From positions 5,022,001 to 5,086,000 of the forward strand of contig NZ_JACCBU010000001.1 in the NCBI RefSeq assembly GCF_013407955.1: DNA of 64,000 nt. Reading direction: 5' to 3'. Below, piece after piece: positions 1-7,624 of the stretch. The notes under the pieces are model-generated. The model saw only the letters and a program-made list of their open reading frames with translations. It searched no databases and was not told the DNA's origin. Made by a program: the position numbers and the translations under genes. The DNA is from Microlunatus parietis. GTDB lineage: Bacteria > Actinomycetota > Actinomycetes > Propionibacteriales > Propionibacteriaceae. Positions within the stretch are counted from its first letter, which is position 1. Each line of letters starts with the position of its first letter.

Positions 1-2
1 TG

Positions 3-134
3 TCGCTGGGCGCCGAACGGGTCGCCGACCGCGAGGTCGACGGCGTCCGCTGGATCGAACTTCGCGATCCGGACGGGAACCGGTTCAGGGTGTTCGGACC
101 GCGGCCGGAGGTCCGGGAGTCGACCACGCTCTGA
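3..134 (+). CDS. VOC (glyoxalase/bleomycin-resistance) family protein, C-terminal part
   Basis: An open frame enters from the left edge and ends at TGA 132-134, giving 43 residues. It contains VRWIELRDPDGNRFRVFG, the typical last beta-strand of the vicinal oxygen chelate fold, where the metal-ligand Glu sits in the W-x-E-L-x-D-P-D-G-N pattern. VOC proteins are small metal-dependent dioxygenases, glyoxalases or antibiotic-binding proteins; the visible tail cannot tell which. Only the last third of the gene is in the window. A palindromic repeat begins 5 bases after the stop. Confidence 0.75.
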   Translation, partial: SLGAERVADREVDGVRWIELRDPDGNRFRVFGPRPEVRESTTL

Positions 135-139
135 TCCGA

Positions 140-217
140 TGTCGTGATTCCTCTTCGCACCGACCGGTTAAGCGCTTGATTGATCGTTCGGGGCCCGTCA
201 GAAGAGAAATCGCGTCA
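140..217. repeat. 78-bp palindromic element A, copy 1
   Basis: The ends form an imperfect inverted repeat (13/16): TGTCGTGATTCCTCTT at 140-155 and AAGAGAAATCGCGTCA at 202-217, with 46 bp between. The second copy, 43643-43720, is also 78 bp with a 46-bp centre and has perfect 16-bp arms. The two centres are partly alignable when one copy is reversed. It lies 5 bp past the stop of the VOC gene. It resembles a MITE or REP-type element; no transposase is nearby. Confidence 0.75.
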
Positions 218-224
218 GCGTCGG

Positions 225-555
225 GCGGTGCTGGCCAGGATGAGACCGGGTCGAGCGTGATCCGCTGCGTGGCGGGCGGCACGATCGCGGTCAGGGCCGG
301 TTGCGCCAATGCGGCCGGCTCAACCTCGTAGGCGTCACAGGCAACTGGTCGGAGTTGGCGACGTGCCGGACCAGGATCAGGGCGTACTCGTCGTTGTGGC
401 AGGCCTGGGCCGTGATCCTGCGGCGGCGAAGCAGCGTCGTCCAGCCGGTCGCCGGTCCAGCCCGGCCAGGTCAGCGGGGGAACGAACGGCAGATCCTCGT
501 CGAGACCAAGATCATCGCCGGCCTGCCGCCAGCCGGCCTGGATCAGCTCGGCGGT
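225..555 (-). pseudogene. Possible frameshifted gene remnant
   Basis: No intact gene occupies the stretch between element A and the nitroreductase. On the minus strand, protein-like segments appear in alternating frames: AELIQAGWRQAGDDLGL then LPFVPPLTWPGWTGDRL in one frame, ACHNDEYALILVRHV in a second, and then AYEVEPAALAQPALTAIV back in the first. Two compensating frameshifts would join them into one product of about 110 residues. I do not recognise the family. The segments could also be chance reading in GC-rich DNA. Confidence 0.3.
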
Positions 556-562
556 CTGCGTG

Positions 563-1084
563 TCAGTCCGGCCAGGCGCCGACCAGGCGCAGCAGGTCGG
601 CGGTGGGGCGGCGGCCGACGGGAATCGCGGAGCGACCGCGCGGTGCGGGCCGGGGTCGGCCCAGGGCGATCGCATGGTGGGCGGACCAGCCCGGTTCGGC
701 GCCGACCAGCCGGGCCGCGCGGTCAGCGTTGGCCTCCGGATAGAGGCTGACCACGCAGCTGCCCAGGCCGGCCTCGTCCGCGGCGATCGTGATGGACTGC
801 GCGACCCGACCAAGATCGAAGGCGGTGTCCCGGCGCTCCGCGGTAGGACTGAGCAGCACCAGAACGGCCGGAGCGTCCCGGAGCAGGGCGGCGTAGTCGC
901 CGAGTCGTGAGAGCTGATCTTGAACTGCCGAATCCCGTACCGCTGCGAAGCGCCACGGCTGGCCGTTCCGCGCCGAGCCGGTCCAGCGAGCCCGGTCGAT
1001 CAGTTGCCGGATCGTCGGGAACGGGACCAGGTCCGGCTCGAAGGTGCGGACGGCGCGAGGGGTGTAAGCGGGGCGTTCTCCCAT
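563..1084 (-). CDS. Nitroreductase family protein
   Basis: A protein of 173 residues. An FMN-binding nitroreductase-like fold is indicated by the N-terminal segment TIRQLIDRARWTGSARNGQPWRF (R-S/T-x-R-N-x-Q-P-W/H-R-F, phosphate-binding loop, residues about 24-46), by the central AFDLGRVAQSITIAADEAGLGSC helix, and by a late ALGRPRPA turn. Family members reduce nitro compounds, quinones or flavins with NAD(P)H. At 173 residues it is slightly shorter than the usual 190-220. The start ATG is 1082-1084. It stands alone, divergent from the transglutaminase-like gene 55 bp away. The substrate is unknown. Confidence 0.8.
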   Translation of the reverse strand: MGERPAYTPRAVRTFEPDLVPFPTIRQLIDRARWTGSARNGQPWRFAAVRDSAVQDQLSRLGDYAALLRDAPAVLVLLSPTAERRDTAFDLGRVAQSITIAADEAGLGSCVVSLYPEANADRAARLVGAEPGWSAHHAIALGRPRPAPRGRSAIPVGRRPTADLLRLVGAWPD

Positions 1085-1139
1085 CGCCGTAGTGTGCCCT
1101 GCCGCCGAGCTTCCGCTTCAAGTGCGGCATGCTCGGCCG

Positions 1140-2030
1140 ATGAGGTTCGAGCGTCACTCGCGCTATTCCGATCCGGGCCGGTACGCCCGCCTGTTGGGTG
1201 CGGTCCGGCCGGAGCTTCCCGAGGTCTGCGCGGTCGCGCGCAATGTCATCGCGCACTACCGCTACGCGCGAGTTCCGTTGCCGGAATCGACCAACGGCGA
1301 CATCAACGCCCGCTGGCTCAGCCGCATCCTGGAGCTTGATCAGGCACGGCACCCGACGCCGTTGACCGAACCCCGTGCCGAGGCCGAGCGGGTTCAGGGT
1401 TGTTGTCGGGACCAGGTGCTGCTCGCCGTGGGCATCCTTCGTGAGCACGGCATCCGGGGCAGGTGTCGGGTCGGATTCGCGGACTACCTGCGAGCCGGGG
1501 CCCGGGTTGATCATGTGGTCGGCGAGGCCTGGATCGACGGGCGCTGGCTCCGCTTCGATCCGTGGCTCGCGAGTCCGAGGGGAGTGATCGAGGATCCGCA
1601 TGATCTTCCGCCGGGGGCCTTTCTGACCGCGGCGGCTGCCTGGAACGATCATCGACGCAACGGCACAGACATTGATGATCTTGGTGTCCGGATCGGCCCG
1701 ATCAGGTACACCGGACCGCCGTTCGTGCTCTCGTACCTGATCATGGACGTGGCGCACCGCTTCGGCGACGAGTTGTTGCTCTGGGACAACTGGGGCGTCA
1801 TGCCGTTACCCGGGCAGTGGGTCGACACCGCACTGGGCGACCGGCTGGCCGCCCTCGTCCTGCGTGCGGACGCGGGCGACGAAGCGGCTGAGCAGGAGTT
1901 GGCCGCCATCCACAGCTCCGATGCCAGGGTCAGGCCGGGAGCGGTGGTGCTGCAACTCTCGCCTCGTGGGGAGCCGCCGCGGCCGGTGGCTGTCGGAATT
2001 TCTCCTCACCCGAGGGGGTCAACCGCTTAA
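1140..2030 (+). CDS. Transglutaminase-like domain protein
   Basis: A protein of 296 residues from the ATG at 1140; an upstream GTG/ATG extension carries no conserved sequence. The core GCCRDQVLLAVGILREHGI supplies the Cys, DHVVGEAWIDGRW the His and LRFDPW the Asp of the transglutaminase/protease-like triad. This superfamily includes peptide N-glycanase-like and bacterial protease-like enzymes; many are peptidases or amidases rather than crosslinkers. No signal peptide is visible, so it is probably cytoplasmic. The C-terminal 60 residues are charged and low in motif content. The neighbours give no pathway. Confidence 0.75.
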   Translation: MRFERHSRYSDPGRYARLLGAVRPELPEVCAVARNVIAHYRYARVPLPESTNGDINARWLSRILELDQARHPTPLTEPRAEAERVQGCCRDQVLLAVGILREHGIRGRCRVGFADYLRAGARVDHVVGEAWIDGRWLRFDPWLASPRGVIEDPHDLPPGAFLTAAAAWNDHRRNGTDIDDLGVRIGPIRYTGPPFVLSYLIMDVAHRFGDELLLWDNWGVMPLPGQWVDTALGDRLAALVLRADAGDEAAEQELAAIHSSDARVRPGAVVLQLSPRGEPPRPVAVGISPHPRGSTA

Positions 2031-2089
2031 CCTCCGGGGTAGCGCTCCGACTGAGGCGGTTTCCCGACAACGAGGGCTATCCTGCTGCG

Positions 2090-2638
2090 ATGTCTCTTCC
2101 CGGCACCGAGGCGGTACGGCCGAGGACGGCCCCGACCATGATCATCGCTGCGGTGCTGGCGCCGCTCGGCGGTCTGGCCTGCAGCGTGATCAGCTATCTG
2201 ATGGCGATGGCAGCGGTCGACGCGCTCCCGCTGCGGACGCTGTTCAACGGGCCGATCCCGCTGCAGGGCTTCCGGCCCCTCGGGCTGGTGGCCGCCCTGA
2301 TCGGGCTGATCGTGATCGCCGTCCTGGTGGCGTTGATCGTCTGGCTGGTGGCCCGCGCGGCGTCGCCACGGTACGGGTTCGCGGCGGTGCTGTTCGGTGG
2401 CTGGATGGCGGTGATCCTCGGCGGCTGGCTGGCCGCGCTGGTCACGGCGCCGCTGGTGGCGATGGACATCCGGTTCCCGCCCGACATGATCGGCCAGATG
2501 GTGCTGCAGCGGATCGGGGCGGGCGGCGGCTGGGGCCTCTACTGGGGCTGGCTGACCGGGCTCGCGGCGGCGGTGGTGTTTCTGATCACCAACCGGGGCG
2601 GGCGAGGTGGACCGGTGCCGGGACAGCCGACCCCGTAG
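2090..2638 (+). CDS. Small four-helix membrane protein
   Basis: A protein of 182 residues with four strongly hydrophobic segments (about residues 17-43, 61-88, 98-126 and 148-168) and short hydrophilic ends; the last ten residues are Gly/Pro rich. I do not recognise the family. The start ATG 2090 follows a weak upstream purine stretch. It is 10 bp before a MazG-like gene on the same strand, which suggests co-transcription but no shared function that I can name. Confidence 0.7.
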   Translation: MSLPGTEAVRPRTAPTMIIAAVLAPLGGLACSVISYLMAMAAVDALPLRTLFNGPIPLQGFRPLGLVAALIGLIVIAVLVALIVWLVARAASPRYGFAAVLFGGWMAVILGGWLAALVTAPLVAMDIRFPPDMIGQMVLQRIGAGGGWGLYWGWLTGLAAAVVFLITNRGGRGGPVPGQPTP

Positions 2639-2648
2639 GCTCGCAGGC

Positions 2649-2942
2649 ATGGAGTTGCGCGAACTGTCCGATGCCGTCGAGACCCGGTCGGAGTCGTACG
2701 CCCGGCATTTCAAGATCGAACGGACTCCGGACTGGCTGATGCTGAAGCTCAACGAGGAGGTCGGGGAGCTGACGCGCGCCTATCTCATGCGCAGCGGCCA
2801 ATCCCGCGACCACGGCCTGGACGCCGCCGACGTCGACGACCTGCTCGGCGAGGAGATGGCCGACGTGTTCGCACACATCCTGCTGCTGGCCCGGCAGTAC
2901 GACGTCGACATCGAGGCCGAGGTCAAGAAGAAGTGGCTCTGA
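2649..2942 (+). CDS. MazG-like nucleotide pyrophosphohydrolase
   Basis: A protein of 97 residues. It carries the all-alpha NTP pyrophosphohydrolase signature: LNEEVGELTRA (E-E-x-x-E metal ligands, about residues 34-44) and LLGEEMADVFAHILLLA (E-E-x-x-D, about 68-84). These enzymes hydrolyse (d)NTPs to the monophosphate and pyrophosphate, often for house-cleaning. The start ATG 2649 is chosen because the frame upstream is Arg/Pro-rich noise. The stop lies 1 bp from the end of the convergent AraC gene. Confidence 0.8.
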   Translation: MELRELSDAVETRSESYARHFKIERTPDWLMLKLNEEVGELTRAYLMRSGQSRDHGLDAADVDDLLGEEMADVFAHILLLARQYDVDIEAEVKKKWL

Positions 2943-2943
2943 G

Positions 2944-3708
2944 CTAGTGTCGGAGCTGCCGCGGCGAGGCGCCCAACCTGGCCCGGCAGAACTTGTTGAA
3001 CGTCTGCAGGTCGCCGATCCCGATGCTCGCCGCGACCGACCCGATCGACTGCGTCGTATCCCGGAGCAGGTGCTCCACCTGGTCCGCCCGGCGCTGACGG
3101 ACATAGCCGGCGACACCGATCCCGAATCCGGCCCGGAACAGCCGATTCAAATGACTGGCCGACACGTGCGCCGCGCCGGCCACCCGCTCGACGGTGATCC
3201 GCCGAGCCAGATTCTCCTCGATGTAGGCCACCGCGGCCGCGACCGCCGGATGATCGGGACCCGCGCCGGGATCGGGCCCGGCCGGGCCGGTCGCCGCCCG
3301 CCACAGCAGCGACCATAGCTCGGCCGACTTCCGGGCGGCCGGGGCGACGATGATCGCGGTGAGCCGGGCCCGGACCGAGGCGGCTTCGTCGCCGAGGTCC
3401 TGCATGACCGGCGCCGACACGGCCCGGCCGCGGCGGGGCAGCCGGAGATGGGCGTACACGTGCTCCGACGGTCCCCGGTACCGGAACTCCATCGGCGCCC
3501 CGGCCGGGATGATGCTGAGGGCTCCCGGCCGGATCGGGTACGCGACGCCGGCCACGACGACCTCCGCCTGGTAGTCGTACAGATGGATCGAATGGAGCTC
3601 CGGCAACAGCCACTGCTCGACCCGTTCGCGCAGGCCGTGCCGACCGACCCCGATGCCGACCACCTCGGGCGGAGCGTCGAGCCGGAGCGAGACGTTGCCA
3701 GGGGACAT
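2944..3708 (-). CDS. AraC family transcriptional regulator
   Basis: A protein of 254 residues. The N-terminal half (about 1-140) resembles the cupin-type ligand domain: IHLYDYQAEVVVAG, then PGALSIIPAGAPMEFRYRG. The C-terminal 100 residues are a double helix-turn-helix: ITVERVAGAAHVSASHLNRLF and then SIGSVAASIGIGDLQTFNKF with the closing GASPRQLR. It is divergent from the PhyH-family gene at 3769, 60 bp apart. It probably regulates that gene (inference); this arrangement is common for AraC/phytanoyl-CoA-dioxygenase pairs. Confidence 0.9.
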   Translation of the reverse strand: MSPGNVSLRLDAPPEVVGIGVGRHGLRERVEQWLLPELHSIHLYDYQAEVVVAGVAYPIRPGALSIIPAGAPMEFRYRGPSEHVYAHLRLPRRGRAVSAPVMQDLGDEAASVRARLTAIIVAPAARKSAELWSLLWRAATGPAGPDPGAGPDHPAVAAAVAYIEENLARRITVERVAGAAHVSASHLNRLFRAGFGIGVAGYVRQRRADQVEHLLRDTTQSIGSVAASIGIGDLQTFNKFCRARLGASPRQLRH

Positions 3709-3768
3709 GATCGGTTTCTACCACCAGCCGATCGGTCTTGACCACGACCGCGTCGGCGAAGATTCGTA

Positions 3769-4707
3769 ATGTCACAAGACATGAGAGCAGCGATCAGCCG
3801 CAACGATGATCAACTTGGCAACGCCCGGATGCGCGCCGGCAACCACGGGAGCCTGACCGAGGACCAGGTCCTCCGGTACGACACCGAGGGCTATCTGGTG
3901 CTCGACGGGTTGCTCGACGACGCCGACATGGCTCCGGTCCGGTCCGCGCTGACCGAGAAGGTGGACCGGATCGCGGCCGACCTGCTGGCCGCCGGCAAGA
4001 TCGACGACCCGCTGACCGAGGTCGGCTTCCCGTACCGGCTGGCCCGGCTGTTCGACGGCCTCACCGGCGACGACTTCCTCGAGTACGGGCGCAGTTGGCG
4101 GGACCGGATCGCCGGCTATCACACGCTGATGAGCAACCCGAAGATCCTCGACGCGGTGGAGAGCCTGATCGGTCCCGAGATCTTCGCCAACCCGGTCTAC
4201 AACGTCCGGCCCAAGGTGCCGCGGATCGCCGCCGGCGCGGTGCCCTGGCACCAGGACAAGTCGTACTGGCCGGACGCCAACTCCAACCCGGTGATCACGG
4301 TCTGGATCTCGTTCGTCGACGCGACTCTGGAGAACGGCTGCCTGCACGTCTACCCGCGGACCCAGCGGCACCGGGTGATGACCTACGAGGCCGAGCAGCA
4401 GTCCGGCACCGGCTACCTCACCCTCGGCGCCGGCGAACTCGACCTGGAGCCGAGCCGCGTCGTCGCCCTGCCGGTCCGGGCCGGGACGGCGATCCTGTTC
4501 AACGACCGGCTGGTGCACAGCTCGACGCCGAACGACTCCGATCACGTCCGGTGGAGCGTCGACCTGCGCTATCAGCCGACCGATCAGGACCCGATGCCGC
4601 AGCACGGCGCGGGCTTCCTGGCTCGGAGTCGACGGCACCCGGAGCGGGTCGCCACCCAGGAGGACTGGCTCGCCGAGCGGCCCGAGCGCACTCACCCCGT
4701 GCCCTGA
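3769..4707 (+). CDS. Phytanoyl-CoA dioxygenase (PhyH) family Fe(II)/2-oxoglutarate oxygenase
   Basis: A protein of 312 residues. The facial triad is visible: H161 and D163 in WHQDKSYW and H250 in LVHSSTPN, followed by the 2-oxoglutarate-binding Arg in VRWSVDLRY. LTEDQVLRYDTEGYLVLDGLL at the N-terminus is the typical PhyH opening. The reaction is 2-oxoglutarate-dependent hydroxylation of an unknown substrate. A second ATG at 3781 is possible; neither start has a clear ribosome site. Divergent from the AraC gene, its likely regulator. The stop overlaps a short repeat at 4702-4720. Confidence 0.88.
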   Translation: MSQDMRAAISRNDDQLGNARMRAGNHGSLTEDQVLRYDTEGYLVLDGLLDDADMAPVRSALTEKVDRIAADLLAAGKIDDPLTEVGFPYRLARLFDGLTGDDFLEYGRSWRDRIAGYHTLMSNPKILDAVESLIGPEIFANPVYNVRPKVPRIAAGAVPWHQDKSYWPDANSNPVITVWISFVDATLENGCLHVYPRTQRHRVMTYEAEQQSGTGYLTLGAGELDLEPSRVVALPVRAGTAILFNDRLVHSSTPNDSDHVRWSVDLRYQPTDQDPMPQHGAGFLARSRRHPERVATQEDWLAERPERTHPVP

Positions 4708-4720
4708 GCCTGTCGAAGGG
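4702..4720. repeat. Short REP-like sequence overlapping the PhyH stop codon
   Basis: CCCTGAGCCTGTCGAAGGG, with CCCT/AGGG ends. From memory, this and close variants are highly repeated in many proteobacterial and actinobacterial genomes. Here it contains the TGA stop of the PhyH gene and ends at the base before the convergent gene (4721). No second copy was noticed in the window. Confidence 0.5.
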
Positions 4721-5380
4721 TCAGCGAACGACCCAGAACCCGATCAGGTCGGGCGTCGGCCGGCCGACCTGCTGGGCGACGCCGGCCCAGTGCACGAAGC
4801 CGTCCAGCCAGCTGACCAGCCCGGAGATCAACTCCTGCTGCTCCGGCGTCTTGATCTCCGGCATCGCCGAGCGGTACGCGGACGCCATCCCGAGCGCCTT
4901 CGGGTACGGGTGGTAGCCGACCACCAGGCCCTGCACCGGCACCAGATTGACGCTGGTCGGAGAGTTGAGCAGGTGCCGCAGCCCGACCGCGGCGGACACC
5001 CCGCCACGGGCCAGCGCGAAGTCGAGGTCGTCCAGCGATCGGGAGGTCAGTTCGAGCTTGGTGGCACCCCAGGCCGAACCCGCGACCAAGATCTCCAGCA
5101 GCCGCCAGGTCGCGCCGACCCGATCCGGCGGGATGTACGCGCCGCCGAGCAGGGCGTCCAGGTCGGCCGGCAGCGGCTGGGTCGGTGAGAGCACCGGGGC
5201 CGAGGTGTCCCGCCGGAAGATCGGCCCGAGCCGGGACAACAGGCCGCCGGACGGCGCGGCCGGGGCCGGCTCCAGGGCTCGCTGCGCCACCTCGCGCAGC
5301 CGGGCCGCCTGGTCGGGACGGGCGCCGAACATGCCGCGGACCTCATCGATCCCGATCGCGTACAGCCGAAGCTCTCCCAT
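4721..5380 (-). CDS. Conserved-looking hypothetical protein
   Basis: A protein of 219 residues from the ATG at 5378-5380, which begins MGELRLYAIGIDEVRGMFG; the frame stays open upstream but without protein-like sequence. It is soluble, with mixed alpha/beta character, and no catalytic motif that I recognise. Notable segments are ARLREVAQRALEPAP, TKLELTSRSLDDLDFALARG and PEQQELISGLVSWLDGFVHW. This pattern is reminiscent of actinobacterial proteins of unknown function found near immunity-like or SMI1-like genes, but I cannot support that. Convergent with the PhyH gene. Confidence 0.65.
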   Translation of the reverse strand: MGELRLYAIGIDEVRGMFGARPDQAARLREVAQRALEPAPAAPSGGLLSRLGPIFRRDTSAPVLSPTQPLPADLDALLGGAYIPPDRVGATWRLLEILVAGSAWGATKLELTSRSLDDLDFALARGGVSAAVGLRHLLNSPTSVNLVPVQGLVVGYHPYPKALGMASAYRSAMPEIKTPEQQELISGLVSWLDGFVHWAGVAQQVGRPTPDLIGFWVVR

Positions 5381-5481
5381 GGCAGAACCGTAATGGAGCC
5401 GCCGCGAGCGTCGCCAGAGTCGGCACGGCTCACCGGCCTGTGGATTTTCGATCGGCCGGTCCGGCGAGCGAGGATGGACCG

Positions 5482-5577
5482 GTGACCCCGCGGACCAGGC
5501 GCGCCATCGTCTCCGGCGTGCTGATCGGACTCCTAGCCGTGATCGTGATCGCCGCCCTCTGGCAGCAGCTCGGCTGA
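5482..5577 (+). CDS. Small single-pass membrane protein (31 aa)
   Basis: A GTG start at 5482 gives (M)TPRTRRAIVSGVLIGLL and so on: a basic N-terminus, one hydrophobic helix of about 20 residues and a short polar tail, ending at TGA 5575-5577. An AGGA purine motif lies about 8 bp before the GTG. The stop overlaps the ATG of the next gene (TGATG), so the two are probably translationally coupled. Too short for any family assignment; a real but unproven microprotein. Confidence 0.5.
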   Translation: MTPRTRRAIVSGVLIGLLAVIVIAALWQQLG

Positions 5578-6014
5578 TGTTCTCCGCGATCCCCGTTGCG
5601 GCCGAGCTCACGTACCCCCTCAGACGCCAGGTCCTCGGGCGCGGGCCGACTCCGGCGGAGCTGGACTGCGCGCTGACCGACTGGGGGCACTACGGCGTGA
5701 TCATCGACGGTGGCGTCGCGGCCGTCGGGGTCACGCATCCGCGGGCTCTGCCGGTCCCGGCCGGCCGGCCCGTGCCCGGCTCGTGGCGGATCATCGGGAT
5801 GGCCGTCGACCAAGGATTTCGACGGCGAGGCCTCGGGACCGTGGTGCTGACGGCACTACTGGCCCACGTGCGCAGCCACAGCGGGAGGCGCGTCTGGTGT
5901 CAGGCCCGGGTCGGCGCCGCCGAGTTCTACAGGCGGCACGGCTTCGACCAGGTGGCGGCCCAGCGCGATGACCGTATCGCCGGGCCACAACTCCTGATGA
6001 GCCTGCTGCTCTGA
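5577..6014 (+). CDS. GNAT family N-acetyltransferase
   Basis: A protein of 145 residues. The acetyl-CoA-binding motif A is IIGMAVDQGFRRRGLGTVVL (R/Q-x-x-G-x-G/A, about residues 72-91), followed by a motif B helix and FYRRHGFDQV, the usual terminal beta-turn. Substrate unknown. The ATG at 5577 overlaps the stop of the upstream 31-residue membrane protein, suggesting coupled translation. Confidence 0.82.
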   Translation: MFSAIPVAAELTYPLRRQVLGRGPTPAELDCALTDWGHYGVIIDGGVAAVGVTHPRALPVPAGRPVPGSWRIIGMAVDQGFRRRGLGTVVLTALLAHVRSHSGRRVWCQARVGAAEFYRRHGFDQVAAQRDDRIAGPQLLMSLLL

Positions 6015-6031
6015 CTCGTCAGGGAGCGAGG

Positions 6032-6142
6032 TCAGCCCCACACGGCCACCGAGCCGGAGTGGCCGGCGCGGATCACCTGGACCGTCGCGCCGACGCCGGC
6101 GACCACCGAGAGCGCCATGCCGACCCAGGTGGCGATCCGTTG
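6032..6142 (-). other. In-frame continuation of the DUF2231 gene after an internal TAG
   Basis: Directly after the TAG at 6143-6145 the same frame continues for 36 codons to TGA 6032-6034. It reads QRIATWVGMALSVVAG and GATVQVIRAGHSGSVAVWG. From memory, a final hydrophobic helix ending in (Q-V-x-R-x-G-H-S-G-x-x-A-V-W) is the usual C-terminus of DUF2231 proteins. The segment therefore looks like the amputated end of the upstream protein, not intergenic DNA. Confidence 0.65.
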
Positions 6143-6493
6143 CTAGGGCTTCGGGGCGGTGTCGGACCGGTCGATCAGGAACTGCAGCACTGTCACGACG
6201 GCCGCGCCGACGAGCAGCAGCACCACCCAGAGCAGCAGCCCGCCGGCGATCTCCATGTGACTGGTCATCTCCGAGGTCGGGCGCGGGAAGGACTCGTACA
6301 GGGCGACGCCGGCCTGCTGGGCCACGAACGTCGACCCGGCGGCTACCAGCGCGAAGGCGGTCGTCAGCCAGCCGTAGCGGCGGCGGACCCAGACCGACAC
6401 CGCGCCGGCGATCGCGCCGAGTGCCGACAACGGGACGAAGACGACGACCGCGTGCACGACCAGGGGGTGCAGCGGCATCCCGTCGATTTCCAT
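6143..6493 (-). CDS. DUF2231-type four-helix membrane protein, interrupted by an in-frame TAG
   Basis: From ATG 6491-6493 the frame encodes 116 residues, MEIDGMPLHPLVVHAVVVFV and so on, with hydrophobic helices at about 10-35, 40-62 and 85-108. The opening (G-x-P-L-H-x-L-V-V-H) is characteristic of DUF2231, a predicted membrane protein family. The frame stops at TAG (6143-6145) after DRSDTAPKP, but continues in frame for another 36 codons that match the family's C-terminus. The TAG is followed by CAA and could derive from a CAG Gln codon by one transition. The gene is either truncated, a young pseudogene, read through, or carries a sequencing error. Confidence 0.75.
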   Translation of the reverse strand: MEIDGMPLHPLVVHAVVVFVPLSALGAIAGAVSVWVRRRYGWLTTAFALVAAGSTFVAQQAGVALYESFPRPTSEMTSHMEIAGGLLLWVVLLLVGAAVVTVLQFLIDRSDTAPKP

Positions 6494-6597
6494 GGTTGAA
6501 GCGTAAAGAGTGGACGGGCGCTGGGCCAGCACTCGGTGGGCGTGGCAGGATCACGTACTCTCTGTGGGCGGATGATTGCCGGAACGGAGGACAACGG

Positions 6598-7617
6598 ATG
6601 ATGCGGACGGCCGGGCGCGTCCTGGTGTCGGCGCTGATCCTGCTGCCGCTCTCCGCCGGGCTGTGGGCGGCGACGCCGCGCTCGGCCACGGCCGACGACA
6701 AGGTGGCGTTCACGATCAGCGACGAGCGGATCGACGAGTCGTCCGGGCTGGCGACCGACTTCGACAACGAGCGCTACTGGACCGTCAACGACTCCGGCGA
6801 CGAGGGCCGCGCCTTCGCGCTCGACCAGGACGGCGAGGTCACCGGCACGCTGTCCTTCCGCGCGGAGCCGATCGACATCGAGGCGGTGGCGTTCCATGAC
6901 GGCCGGCTCTACCTGGCCGACATCGGCGACAACGACGCCGAGCGCGAGTTCGTCACCGTCTACTACTTCGACGATGCCGAACCGAGTTCCGATTCGCGTT
7001 CGTACCGGTCGTACGACTTCGAGTACCCGGACGGCCCGCGGGACGCCGAGGCGCTGTTCGTCGACGACGACGGCCGGCTCTACATCGTCAGCAAGGAGTC
7101 CGACGGCGGCATCTATGCGGCGCCGGAGAACCCGTCCCGGCAGGGGGTCAACGAGCTGGAACGGGTCGCCGACGCGCCGGCCTTCGTCACCGACGCGGTC
7201 TCGCTGCCGGACGGTCAGGGGGTGGCCCTGCGGACGTACGTCTCGGTCGAGATCTACGACAACGATGATCATGAACAGATCGCCCGGGCGCCGCTGCCGT
7301 TCCAGCGTCAGGGCGAGTCGATCACGGTCTCGCTGGACGGCGAGAGCCTGCTGGTCGGCAGCGAGGGCAAGGATTCCGAGGTTCTTCAGGTCGCCATTCC
7401 GGACGAGGTGAAGAAGGCCTCGGAGGGTTCGAGCACGCCGCCGAAGAAGGAGTCGAAGACGCCGAAGCCGTCGTCGAGCGCACCGGCGTCCGAACCGTCC
7501 GAGACCTCTCCGCCCACGGCCGGGCCGAGCCGGGTCGGCACCATGTTCTCGCTCGGCGCGGCAGCCGTGGTCGCCCTGATCGCAGGCCTGGTCGTCGCCC
7601 TGCTCAAGGGCCGCTGA
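6598..7617 (+). CDS. Secreted, C-terminally anchored beta-propeller-like protein
   Basis: A protein of 339 residues from ATG 6598, with GGAGG 8 bp upstream. An N-terminal signal peptide (about residues 1-31, hydrophobic core VLVSALILLPLSAGLWAA, then ATPRSATA) is followed by repeated beta-rich blocks such as SSGLATDFDNERYWTVNDSG, FHDGRLYLADIGDND and LFVDDDGRLYIVSKESDGG. These resemble propeller blades of SMP-30/esterase-like or PQQ-like proteins. A Ser/Pro/Lys-rich linker (about 275-315) leads to a single transmembrane helix and a basic tail, LLKGR. This predicts an extracytoplasmic domain tethered to the membrane. Function unknown. Confidence 0.75.
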   Translation: MMRTAGRVLVSALILLPLSAGLWAATPRSATADDKVAFTISDERIDESSGLATDFDNERYWTVNDSGDEGRAFALDQDGEVTGTLSFRAEPIDIEAVAFHDGRLYLADIGDNDAEREFVTVYYFDDAEPSSDSRSYRSYDFEYPDGPRDAEALFVDDDGRLYIVSKESDGGIYAAPENPSRQGVNELERVADAPAFVTDAVSLPDGQGVALRTYVSVEIYDNDDHEQIARAPLPFQRQGESITVSLDGESLLVGSEGKDSEVLQVAIPDEVKKASEGSSTPPKKESKTPKPSSSAPASEPSETSPPTAGPSRVGTMFSLGAAAVVALIAGLVVALLKGR

Positions 7618-7624
7618 GCGTCCG

